A program made the translations under genes and the position numbers. Under the pieces are notes generated by a model. The model was given only the letters and a program-made list of their open reading frames with translations. It was not told the origin of the DNA and made no database searches. A DNA stretch of 10,732 nucleotides, taken from Clostridia bacterium (GTDB lineage Bacteria > Bacillota > Clostridia > Christensenellales > Aristaeellaceae). The stretch lies in NCBI GenBank assembly GCA_900754755.1, contig CAAEEC010000138.1, forward strand, positions 1-10,732. Reading direction: 5' to 3'. How positions within the stretch are numbered: position 1 is the first letter of the stretch; each line of letters starts with the position of its first letter. Positions 1 through 6,705 of the stretch are shown here, one piece after another.

Positions 1-694
1 CCCTGGGAATGCTGTGCAAACCTGGTATATCGGGCAAGGAGAAAATGTAGTCTACAATATCTTCGATATGGGTTACGGCCAGGGAGTCTTCATAGAGCAA
101 TTGCCGCACTTCCGCAAAGACTTCGCGCAGGATCACGGCTCCATTTTGGAGCGTGAAGTTGCGATTTGGCGTATACTTCGCGCCCCAGGGGCGCAGCAAA
201 GCGCATAGATAGGGCATAATGCCGTTTTCGCCATAGGTGGCGCAGTAGAAAGTCCCCCCTGCTTTCAGCACTCGCCTGACTTCTGCCAGTCCTTTTTTTA
301 AATCTGGCACATGATAAAGCATCATGTTTGCGATCACGATGTCAAAAGAATTGTCCGCAAAGGGAATGTCTTGGATATCCACGATTTTGTAAGCAATGGT
401 ATCATAGCCTTTCAGTGCTTTTCTGGCGGTTTCCAGCATGCCGGGGGATACATCCGAGAGGACAAGGCTGGCGCAATTGGCGATCAGATCATCCCTTCCC
501 TGCCATATGGCGCCCGTACCACAGCCAAGCTCGAGAACGTTCATGCCTTTTTCGATTTGATATTGGGATGCAATCCAATTGCCAAACCCCAGGGGATTGG
601 TGGAATACTGATCGTGAATGGAAATCCGCGTATTCAGATTGGTGGATGTAGCGTATTGTGCCTGCACTGTTTCTGCGCGGTTGAGTTCGCTCAT
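1..694 (-). CDS. Class I SAM-dependent methyltransferase, partial (C-terminus off the left edge)
   Basis: The first 231 residues of a methyltransferase are present and the reading frame is still open at base 1. The start is the ATG at 694, preceded by AAAGGAG at good spacing. The Rossmann-fold SAM site is clear: motif I VLELGCGTG at residues 53-61, then LVLSDVSPGML with the acidic residue D81 expected to hold the SAM ribose. A Methyltransf_11-like stretch follows (PFADNSFDIVIANMMLYHVP, about 111-130), then the VRRVLKAGG turn. No signal peptide or membrane segment is visible, so the protein should be cytoplasmic. The substrate cannot be told; small molecules, quinone precursors and RNA all occur in this superfamily. 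It follows the rhamnosidase with about 145 nt between them and no obvious promoter of its own, so it may depend on read-through. A functional link to sugar uptake is not evident. Confidence 0.88.
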   Translation of the reverse strand, partial: MSELNRAETVQAQYATSTNLNTRISIHDQYSTNPLGFGNWIASQYQIEKGMNVLELGCGTGAIWQGRDDLIANCASLVLSDVSPGMLETARKALKGYDTIAYKIVDIQDIPFADNSFDIVIANMMLYHVPDLKKGLAEVRRVLKAGGTFYCATYGENGIMPYLCALLRPWGAKYTPNRNFTLQNGAVILREVFAEVRQLLYEDSLAVTHIEDIVDYIFSLPDIPGLHSIPR

Positions 695-737
695 GAAAAT
701 GTCTCCTTTCCCTCGGAAGGATTGGCTCTGTGCGCCC

Positions 738-765
738 GGCGCTTCGCTCTGCGTATTGGCGCTTC
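738..765. repeat. Short direct repeat GGCGCTTC x2, 20 nt apart
   Basis: GGCGCTTC occurs at 738-745 and again at 758-765, start to start 20 nt. A small hairpin, GCCGC-TTT-GCGGC, follows at 767-779. The repeats lie in the gap between the rhamnosidase and the methyltransferase. They could be a remnant of a dispersed GC-rich intergenic repeat, or chance in GC-rich DNA. No function is claimed. Confidence 0.35.
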
Positions 766-804
766 AGCCGCTTTGCGGCCTTTAGCGCGGCATTTTTTGC
801 AAAG

Positions 805-830
805 GGGAATGCCCCGTCCGGAGCATTCCC
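805..830 (-). terminator. Hairpin after the rhamnosidase gene, possible weak terminator
   Basis: GGGAATGC (805-812) and GCATTCCC (823-830) form an 8 bp stem. Read on the minus strand it extends by one G-U and two G-C pairs to 11 bp around a GGAC tetraloop. It begins about 10 nt past the rhamnosidase stop codon. On the minus strand only a poor T-run (CCTTTGC) follows, so termination may be partial. On the plus strand a T-rich stretch (836-848) follows it, but no plus-strand gene needs ending there. Confidence 0.45.
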
Positions 831-839
831 AAGCCGTTT

Positions 840-3482
840 TTATTTTTTGGGCACGCGCTTATCGATGGTGCGGCGGTTGGGCTTATAGGCATAGTGCCAA
901 TGACCGGAACCGCGCGCGAACGAGAAACTATACATGGGGCTGCCGTTTTCCCAAATTTCCACGCCATCCGCGTCGGGCAGGAGGATGTCGGCAGTGGTAT
1001 TGAAGGGAATATCAATGTCGATTTCGATCGCATCGCCTTCCAGCTTCCAGCCACAGGCGAGCAGACCATATTGCGTGTGGATGGAAGCGCGCGCATGGGC
1101 GAGCATGCTATTGGGCATGGGGGCGATGCGGGAACGCTTAAAGCCTGGCTCGCTTTCCACAGGATTCAGGCCCGCCACATAGCGATACATCCACTCGGCG
1201 ATGGAACCGTAAGCGTAGTGGTTGAAGGAATTCATGCTCACTTCGCCCATGGAACCGTCTTCGCGGATGGAGTTCCAGCGTTCCCAGACGGTGGTCGCGC
1301 CGCGCTCCACGGCATACAGCCAGCTGGGGAAGCCGGTATTCAGCAGCAACTGATAGGCATACTCGTTCAGCCCGTTTTCCGAGAGAATGGGGCAAAGGTG
1401 CGGCGTGCCCAGGAAGCCTGTGGTAAGGTGGAAATTGTCGATTTTCAAGCGCTCTTCCAGCGCGCGGACGGTGCGCGGGCGATGGGCGGGATCGAGCATA
1501 TCCATCTTCAGGGCAATGACCGGCCCGGTTTGCGTGTCCGCGGTAAGGCGGCCATTGGGAGAGACGTATTCGCGGCGGAAAGCCTCGCGCACGCGGCGGG
1601 CAAGACTGGCATAGAAGCGAGCGTCTTCCTCCTTGCCCAACACCTTCGCGGCTTTGGAGACGATTTCGGCGGAATAGGCGTAATACGCGGTGGCCAGCAG
1701 GCCGGTGGGCGTAGCGCCGAACAGACTATCCGGGTTGCGGGTATCCTGTGCCAGCCAGTCGCCCAGGTGGAAGCCGCCGTATAGGTCGCTGCCGTCCTTA
1801 TCCTGCGCGCGCATGTAATCCACCCAGGCCTTCATGCTATCGTATTGCTTTTCCAGCACGACGGTATCGCCGTAATAGAGATACAACATCCAGGGCACGA
1901 CGGTGGCCACATCGCCCCAGCCGGTGGTCGGCGCGTGGCATTGGCCCACGCGCTTGAGGAAATTGGGCGTTACGTTGGGCACATAGCCCACTTCGCCCTG
2001 CTCGCAGGCCACGTCGTGGAGGTATTTGCGGTAGAAGGCGTCCGACAGCATGTTGATGCAGCCGGTGGCGGCAAACACCTGCGCGTCGCCCGTCCAGCCC
2101 ATGCGTTCATCGCGCTGCGGGCAATCGGTGGGCACATCCACAAAATTGGATCTTTGCCCCCAGATGACGTTTTCAAACAGGCGGTTCACGCGCGCGTCCG
2201 AGCATTCGAATTCGCCCGTGCGCTCGAGATCCGAATGCACCACGCACTGCGTGAACTGTTCGGGCGAAAGCGCGCCCGGCCAGCCCGTGACGCGGATATA
2301 GCGGAAGCCAAAGAAGGTGAACAGCGGCGCATAGCTCTGCTCGCCCTCGCGCGTGGTGTAAACCATTTCGGCCAGGGCGGTGCGCATATTTTCGCGGTAG
2401 AAATTGCCGTCCTTATCCAGCATTTCGCCATATTGCACGCGGATTTCCACGCCCGCGGGCGCGTTCAGGGAAAGGCGCACCCAACCCGCGCAATTCTGGC
2501 CAAAGTCCACCACGTCCTCTCCCTTGGGCGTGCGCAGCACCTGCACGGCGGGGCGCTCTTCCACCATGCGCACGGGCACGCTGCGGCGCGGCTGCAACAG
2601 AGCGGCGTCCACGCCCGCGTGCGCGGCGCTGAGCCAATGAGAATCGTCAAAGCCCGGCGCGTTCCAGCCGGGGAGTTCCAGGCGCGCATCATACACTTCG
2701 CCATCGTAGATTTCCGCGCGCAGCAGCGGGCTGCGGCCCGCTTTCCACGTTTCGTCGGTGACGATCGTTTGCTGCGTGCCATCCGCGTAGTCCACCACCA
2801 ATTCCGCGATCAGCGCCAGCTCGTTGCCATACAGGCAGGTGCAGCGGGGCATGTTCGGCCAGCTCACGCGGCCCTTGTAATAACCGTTGCCCAGCAGCGC
2901 GCCCACGGCGTTTTCGCCCGGGTGGAGCAGGGGAGTGATGTCGTAGGTTTGGTATTGCAGATAGTGGTTATAGGGATTGAAATTGGGTGTGAGCTCTTCG
3001 TCGCCCACTTTTTCGCCATTGAGATACAGGTGATACAGGCCCACGCCGCAGGCATAGGCGCGTGCGCGGCGGATGGGTTTGTTTTCCAACTGAAAGGCGC
3101 GGCGCAGGGCGGGGAAGCCTTCGTTTTCCGGCGAGCGAATCCACTGCGCGCGCCAGGGTTCATCCATTTTCGCTGTTTCAAAATACGCGGGTTCGGCCCA
3201 GGGGGATTCTTCCCCGGCGCCGTTCCAGATTTTCACGCGCCAGAAATAGCGCGTACGGGGCGCGAGGGCGAGCGTGAGCGGTACATTCACGCTTTCGTCG
3301 CTTTCCACGCGCTCGTCCAGCAGGGGAGCGGCAAACGATTCGTCCAGCGCTATTTGCAGGCGATACGCGCTTTGCCGTTCGCTGCGGCCAGCGCTGGCAA
3401 CTTCCCAGCTGAGGCGGGGAGAATCGAAAGCGAAGCCGATGGGGTTGACCATCGCATCGCAGCGGAGTTTCACAATTTGCAT
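840..3482 (-). CDS. Alpha-L-rhamnosidase, glycoside hydrolase family 78
   Basis: This 880-residue enzyme removes terminal alpha-L-rhamnose from oligosaccharides or glycosides by inverting hydrolysis. An N-terminal Ig/FnIII-like domain (about 5-105) is followed by a Bac_rhamnosid_N-type beta domain (about 135-300) with YLNGEKVGDEELTP and GNGYYKG. Next come a concanavalin-like domain (about 315-415; VVDFGQNCAGW), the (alpha/alpha)6 catalytic barrel (about 420-770) and a C-terminal beta domain (about 775-860). The family signature DCPQRDERMGWTGD starts at residue 453; the Glu of its RDE (E459) is the likely general acid. The Glu of GATTVWERW (E734) is the likely base. Length is normal for the family. 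There is no signal peptide, so the enzyme should be cytoplasmic and act on imported substrate. The ATG at 3482 is preferred over the in-frame ATG at 3500 because GGGAGG precedes only the former. It has its own promoter and lies directly downstream of a sugar importer. Confidence 0.95.
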   Translation of the reverse strand: MQIVKLRCDAMVNPIGFAFDSPRLSWEVASAGRSERQSAYRLQIALDESFAAPLLDERVESDESVNVPLTLALAPRTRYFWRVKIWNGAGEESPWAEPAYFETAKMDEPWRAQWIRSPENEGFPALRRAFQLENKPIRRARAYACGVGLYHLYLNGEKVGDEELTPNFNPYNHYLQYQTYDITPLLHPGENAVGALLGNGYYKGRVSWPNMPRCTCLYGNELALIAELVVDYADGTQQTIVTDETWKAGRSPLLRAEIYDGEVYDARLELPGWNAPGFDDSHWLSAAHAGVDAALLQPRRSVPVRMVEERPAVQVLRTPKGEDVVDFGQNCAGWVRLSLNAPAGVEIRVQYGEMLDKDGNFYRENMRTALAEMVYTTREGEQSYAPLFTFFGFRYIRVTGWPGALSPEQFTQCVVHSDLERTGEFECSDARVNRLFENVIWGQRSNFVDVPTDCPQRDERMGWTGDAQVFAATGCINMLSDAFYRKYLHDVACEQGEVGYVPNVTPNFLKRVGQCHAPTTGWGDVATVVPWMLYLYYGDTVVLEKQYDSMKAWVDYMRAQDKDGSDLYGGFHLGDWLAQDTRNPDSLFGATPTGLLATAYYAYSAEIVSKAAKVLGKEEDARFYASLARRVREAFRREYVSPNGRLTADTQTGPVIALKMDMLDPAHRPRTVRALEERLKIDNFHLTTGFLGTPHLCPILSENGLNEYAYQLLLNTGFPSWLYAVERGATTVWERWNSIREDGSMGEVSMNSFNHYAYGSIAEWMYRYVAGLNPVESEPGFKRSRIAPMPNSMLAHARASIHTQYGLLACGWKLEGDAIEIDIDIPFNTTADILLPDADGVEIWENGSPMYSFSFARGSGHWHYAYKPNRRTIDKRVPKK

Positions 3483-3492
3483 CGTGGAGAAA

Positions 3493-3498
3493 CCTCCC
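3493..3498 (-). promoter_or_regulatory. Ribosome binding site that fixes the rhamnosidase start
   Basis: On the minus strand GGGAGG lies 10 nt before the ATG at 3482. It overlaps the codons just after the alternative in-frame ATG at 3500, which itself has only a T-rich stretch and no Shine-Dalgarno sequence ahead of it. This favours the shorter 880-residue protein. Confidence 0.7.
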
Positions 3499-3535
3499 AT
3501 AAAAAGTCATACGCAATTTTCCATAGGGTTTCCTT

Positions 3536-3564
3536 ATCATAGCACGCGTGGCGGGTGAAAACAA
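3536..3564 (-). promoter_or_regulatory. Sigma-A type promoter for the rhamnosidase gene (extended -10)
   Basis: On the minus strand TTGTTT (3559-3564) is followed by a 17 nt spacer and TATGAT (3536-3541). The spacer ends in TGC, which gives an extended -10 element (TGnTATGAT). Transcription would begin near 3529, about 47 nt before the start codon. The spacer contains a perfect 8 bp palindrome, CACGCGTG (3543-3550), where a repressor could bind, although such GC-rich palindromes are easily met by chance here. Confidence 0.65.
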
Positions 3565-3590
3565 GGGCCAAAACCGGGATTTTTTTTGCA

Positions 3591-3631
3591 AAAATCTGCG
3601 CGCCGCCGGTTGTGTGCAGCGCGCAAATTTT
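3591..3631 (-). terminator. Terminator of the sugar ABC importer operon
   Basis: AAAATCTGCGCGC (3591-3603) can pair with GCGCGCAAATTTT (3619-3631), a 13 bp stem with one G-U pair on the minus strand and a 15 nt loop. On the minus strand the 3' arm ends in a run of T followed by GC. It starts 15 nt past the stop of the second permease and separates the importer operon from the rhamnosidase promoter. Confidence 0.75.
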
Positions 3632-3646
3632 GCGTAGTTTGGGGAA

Positions 3647-4531
3647 TTATGCTTTTACGGCGCCGGAAGTGATGCCCTCGATGTACAGCCGCGAGCTGAA
3701 CAGGAACATGACGAGCAGCGGAATGGTGGCCATCACAAAGCCCGCTATCATCGCGCCGTAGTTTGCCGTGCTGCCCTGCGTGGAGGAACTGTACGTTTGC
3801 ACGGCCACGGAGATCACCTGGATGCTGTTGGAGTCGATCACCAGCAGCGGCCAAATGAAGTCGCCATACAGGCTGATCATATTCATCACCGTGATGGTGG
3901 CCAGGATCGGCTTGGCCAGCGGCACGGCGATCTTATAGAACGCCTGGAATTCATTCGCGCCATCGATGCGCGCGGATTCAAACAGCGAGGCAGGCTGGCC
4001 GGAGATGAATGTGCGGCACAGGTACATGCCCATGATTTGCCCGCCGGACGCCCAGGGGAACCACAGGGCCCACCAGGTGTTCTTCAGGCCAAGGCGCTGG
4101 ATCAGCTTGAAGGAAGGCGTGAGCGTGAGCACGCCGGGGATCATCATCAGCGCCAGCATGAAGACGAACAGGAAGTTTTTCAGCGGGAAATTCATGCGGG
4201 CGAACACGTAGCCGGATAGCGCGGACAATACCACGATCATCAGCGTACCCACGGCCACGGTGATGATGGAGTTCAGCATGTTGCGAAAGAGCGTGTTCCA
4301 GGCCGCGTTGTAGTTCGACCATTCCGGCGGAATCGGAAGCGCCCACAGGTTGGAATAGAACTGCGCCTGATTCTTCAGCGAAAGGAAGAGCATCAGGAAA
4401 ATCGGGATGAACGCCAGCAGCGTGATGATGATGGTGACGATGGTGATGATCGTCTGGAACGAAGAGGTTTTCAACGCCCGCCGCTTGGCCATGCGTTGCT
4501 TTTCGAGATTTTGCGAAGAAGATGCCGTCAT
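3647..4531 (-). CDS. Sugar ABC transporter permease, MalG-like (CUT1 family)
   Basis: This 294-residue inner subunit forms half of the membrane channel of a binding-protein-dependent sugar importer. It has a basic cytoplasmic N-terminus (KQRMAKRRALK), a first membrane segment at about 27-50, and five more at about 86-110, 118-138, 152-172, 207-232 and 257-280. The cytoplasmic EAA loop that docks the ATPase is clear at about 185-208 (ESARIDGANEF...VPLAKP). The C-terminal GITSGAVKA ending is typical of MalG-type subunits. The start ATG is preceded by AAAGGAGG with 8 nt spacing. It lies 18 nt downstream of the propeller-permease gene, with which it must pair. Substrate cannot be read from the sequence; the neighbouring rhamnosidase suggests a rhamnose-containing glycan. 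A terminator follows directly. Confidence 0.95.
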   Translation of the reverse strand: MTASSSQNLEKQRMAKRRALKTSSFQTIITIVTIIITLLAFIPIFLMLFLSLKNQAQFYSNLWALPIPPEWSNYNAAWNTLFRNMLNSIITVAVGTLMIVVLSALSGYVFARMNFPLKNFLFVFMLALMMIPGVLTLTPSFKLIQRLGLKNTWWALWFPWASGGQIMGMYLCRTFISGQPASLFESARIDGANEFQAFYKIAVPLAKPILATITVMNMISLYGDFIWPLLVIDSNSIQVISVAVQTYSSSTQGSTANYGAMIAGFVMATIPLLVMFLFSSRLYIEGITSGAVKA

Positions 4532-4549
4532 AGTTTGCGCCTCCTTTCC

Positions 4550-6568
4550 TTAGCCTAGGGCTTCTTCGGTGCGGATCTTCAGGTTCAGCAGGCTGCCCGC
4601 AAGGATGACGATGAACATCAAAACACCCATCGCGCACGCGTAGCCGTATTGACCAAAGCGCGTGGCCGCATAGTACAGCTCCAAGCCTGGCACATAGGTA
4701 GCGGTACCGGGGCCGCCAGCGGTCAGCAGCATCACGCCGCCGTAATCCTGCACAGAGCTGATGAACGTGGTGATGATCAGCATCTTGAGCTGCGGGGAAA
4801 TCAGCGGCAGGTGGATGTGGAAGAAATTCCACGCGGGGTTCGAACCATCGACCTTGGCCGCTTCGAAGAGATCCTCGGGGATGTTGATCAGGCCGCCGTA
4901 GAACACCAGGAAGGCGAAGCTATTCACCCAGGGGAAGCCCATGAAGATGATCGCCCACAGCGCGGTGGCCTCGTCGCCCAGCCATACGCGCTGCCAGCTT
5001 TCCAGCCCCACGGATTTGAGCAGCGCGTTCAAGGCGCCGATGTTCGGGTCGTAGATATTTTTCCACATCAGCGTGCTCACAACGCCCGGCACCACCATGG
5101 GCAACACCAGCAGCAGGCGGAACCAATAGCGCCGGCGGCTGCTCTCGCCCGTGCGCGTGCGCATGGCGAACACCAGCTCCGCGAGTAGCAGCGGCACGGT
5201 GAGCAGCTTGATGAAGCTCGCCGCCATCATGATCAAGAGGTTCTTCACGCCCAGCAGGAAATAGCCTTCGGTGAAGATGCGGCGGAAGTTATCGAAGCCC
5301 ACAAATTGCACTTCGCGCATGGTGCGCGTGGCTTGGCTCCAATCGGTAAAAGCGTAATAGAACGCCTGGAACACGTTATAATAATTGAAGATCAGGATCA
5401 GCACAATGGAGGGAAGCAGCATCAGGTAAGCCGCCTTGTGCCGGTAAAGGGCGCGGAAGAACGCCGCCTCCAGCGCACGGCCGCGCGCGAAGGTGAGCAC
5501 CCCAAATTCCAGCGTCAGCACCGCAAAGACGATGATGCCAATCAGCGCAATGGTTTGCAGGGTATCCATCTGGCTGATGTTGTTGAGCCGGTCCGTGGAG
5601 AATTCATACAGGTCTGCCGAGAGCGTAACGATATAGCTGCGCTCAGCGCCGAAATAGATCTGCGAAGTATCGTATTGCTGTTTGAGGGAATAGAGGATTT
5701 CGCCCGCGCTGTTGAGCAGGTGCGCGTCGCCCTCGCGGGTGCCCACGCCAATCCATTTGCCATCGGCGGAAACGCCCAGGCAACGGCCTTCGCCCTCCAC
5801 TTCCACTTCGAAAATCAGATTGAGATCCGGATCGTATTTTTGCAATAAGCCATACTCGTCCAGCGTGAGAACATCACCCGTTACCGGGTCCACGCTCAAA
5901 TCCCGCACTTCGCCATCCGCACGCTCCTGCGCGATGGTTTCGCCTGCCCAGTCGATCTTCGTGATGCGGCCGCGGGAATCGCCGTAATAGATGTATTGCA
6001 GGTCCGGGCTAAATTGCGCTGCGCTCGCCGTGTTGCGCAGGGAAAGGGAGAACAGCTCTTCGCCCGTTTCTAGATTGAGGACGGCCAGCGTGTGCTTGGT
6101 GGCGCTCACGCCGGAAGAAACCAAAATTTGCTTGCTCGCCTGGTCGTAATCCAGGTCATCCACTTTGCCGTTTACCGGATATTGCATCAGCAGTTCGCCA
6201 GTGAGGGAATTGAATACATAAACATTCCGGTCCTGCGAACCGACGACCAGCCAATCGTTGTCCGTGTCGTATTCCATGGCGCCCACCGCGCCGGAAATGG
6301 GTTGCGTCCAAATATGGTTCCCCTCTGCGTCCACGCCGATGATCGTGTTGGCATAGGTGCCCAGGAAGGTCATATCGTTTTCATCGTCCGCCATGATGCG
6401 GCTGTTCTGCAGCGTGGCGCCAAAGCCCACTTTGGTGAAGATTTCCGTGCCGCTCGCGGCATAAAAATACGTACAAATGGAAGCGATCAGCGCGAGGCAA
6501 AATACAATCGCCAGGACCAGGCATGGTACATTGATATTTTTTCTCGGCTTCCTTGCATTTTCCGCCAT
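4550..6568 (-). CDS. Sugar ABC transporter permease (MalF/UgpA-like) with an N-terminal extracytoplasmic beta-propeller
   Basis: This 672-residue protein is a CUT1 permease of about 300 residues with an extra module in front. A basic N-terminus (ARKPRKN) precedes a membrane segment at about 15-39. A PQQ/WD40-like beta-propeller follows at about 44-327, with roughly seven repeats of the type VGSQDRNVYVFNSLTGELL and GTREGDAHLLNSAGEIL. A second added membrane segment is at about 338-360. The permease proper then starts (YRHKAAYLMLLPS, about 376) with VGFDNF after its first helix and five further helices. Its EAA loop is at about 569-590 (EAAKVDGSNPAWNFF...LPLI). Two added helices keep the canonical orientation and put the propeller outside. 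No PQQ-enzyme active site is recognised; a structural or sensing role is more likely. The usual length of such permeases is near 300, so the fusion is unusual. The ATG at 6568 is chosen over the TTG at 6577 because AGGAG ends right at that TTG. Confidence 0.93.
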   Translation of the reverse strand: MAENARKPRKNINVPCLVLAIVFCLALIASICTYFYAASGTEIFTKVGFGATLQNSRIMADDENDMTFLGTYANTIIGVDAEGNHIWTQPISGAVGAMEYDTDNDWLVVGSQDRNVYVFNSLTGELLMQYPVNGKVDDLDYDQASKQILVSSGVSATKHTLAVLNLETGEELFSLSLRNTASAAQFSPDLQYIYYGDSRGRITKIDWAGETIAQERADGEVRDLSVDPVTGDVLTLDEYGLLQKYDPDLNLIFEVEVEGEGRCLGVSADGKWIGVGTREGDAHLLNSAGEILYSLKQQYDTSQIYFGAERSYIVTLSADLYEFSTDRLNNISQMDTLQTIALIGIIVFAVLTLEFGVLTFARGRALEAAFFRALYRHKAAYLMLLPSIVLILIFNYYNVFQAFYYAFTDWSQATRTMREVQFVGFDNFRRIFTEGYFLLGVKNLLIMMAASFIKLLTVPLLLAELVFAMRTRTGESSRRRYWFRLLLVLPMVVPGVVSTLMWKNIYDPNIGALNALLKSVGLESWQRVWLGDEATALWAIIFMGFPWVNSFAFLVFYGGLINIPEDLFEAAKVDGSNPAWNFFHIHLPLISPQLKMLIITTFISSVQDYGGVMLLTAGGPGTATYVPGLELYYAATRFGQYGYACAMGVLMFIVILAGSLLNLKIRTEEALG

Positions 6569-6577
6569 CGTGCTCAA

Positions 6578-6582
6578 CTCCT
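6578..6582 (-). promoter_or_regulatory. Ribosome binding site that fixes the propeller-permease start
   Basis: On the minus strand AGGAG is followed by 9 nt (TTGAGCACG) and then the ATG at 6568. The in-frame TTG at 6577 touches the AGGAG with no spacer, so it cannot be the start served by this site. The protein should begin MAENARKPRK. Confidence 0.8.
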
Positions 6583-6591
6583 AGCTTTATT

Positions 6592-6630
6592 AAAAGCGCT
6601 GCGGAGCAAGTTGCCCCTGCTCCGCAGCGC
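6592..6630 (-). terminator. Intra-operon hairpin, probable partial terminator or mRNA stabiliser after the binding-protein gene
   Basis: GCGCTGCGGAGCA (6596-6608) and TGCTCCGCAGCGC (6618-6630) form a perfect 13 bp stem with a 9 nt loop. On the minus strand it is followed by TTTTAAT. It lies between the binding-protein stop codon and the propeller-permease start. No promoter is evident between it and the permease genes, so they probably depend on read-through. In sugar importers such hairpins commonly keep binding-protein mRNA more abundant than permease mRNA, as between malE and malF of E. coli. That role is inferred here. Confidence 0.7.
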
Positions 6631-6705
6631 GGTTGCGCGCAGGCCGTTCACACAGCGCGCCCGGCCATCAGGCCGCTATCCAATTGCTGATAGAGCGAGC
6701 GGCGA

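Noticed and set aside
3498..3500. ATG at 3500 as start of the rhamnosidase
   Set aside because: There is no Shine-Dalgarno sequence before it, and the GGGAGG that follows it is placed to serve the ATG at 3482.
1845..3542. A 565-residue open frame on the plus strand opposite the rhamnosidase
   Set aside because: Its translation is rich in Ala, His, Arg and Gly with no family motif. It is a mirror of the biased codon use of the real GH78 gene, which has full catalytic motifs on the other strand.
3978..4832. A 284-residue minus-strand frame spanning the junction of the two permease genes
   Set aside because: It is His- and Arg-rich and overlaps both permeases in another frame. Both permeases have their EAA loops intact, so this is a shadow.
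5588..6439. Reading the propeller as a PQQ-dependent dehydrogenase
   Set aside because: The repeats are of the general PQQ-like/WD40 type, but I recognise no cofactor-binding or catalytic motif of quinoprotein dehydrogenases, and the domain is flanked by membrane helices of a permease.
6575..6577. TTG at 6577 as start of the propeller-permease gene
   Set aside because: The ribosome site AGGAG ends immediately before it, leaving no spacer; the ATG at 6568 has a normal 9 nt spacing.
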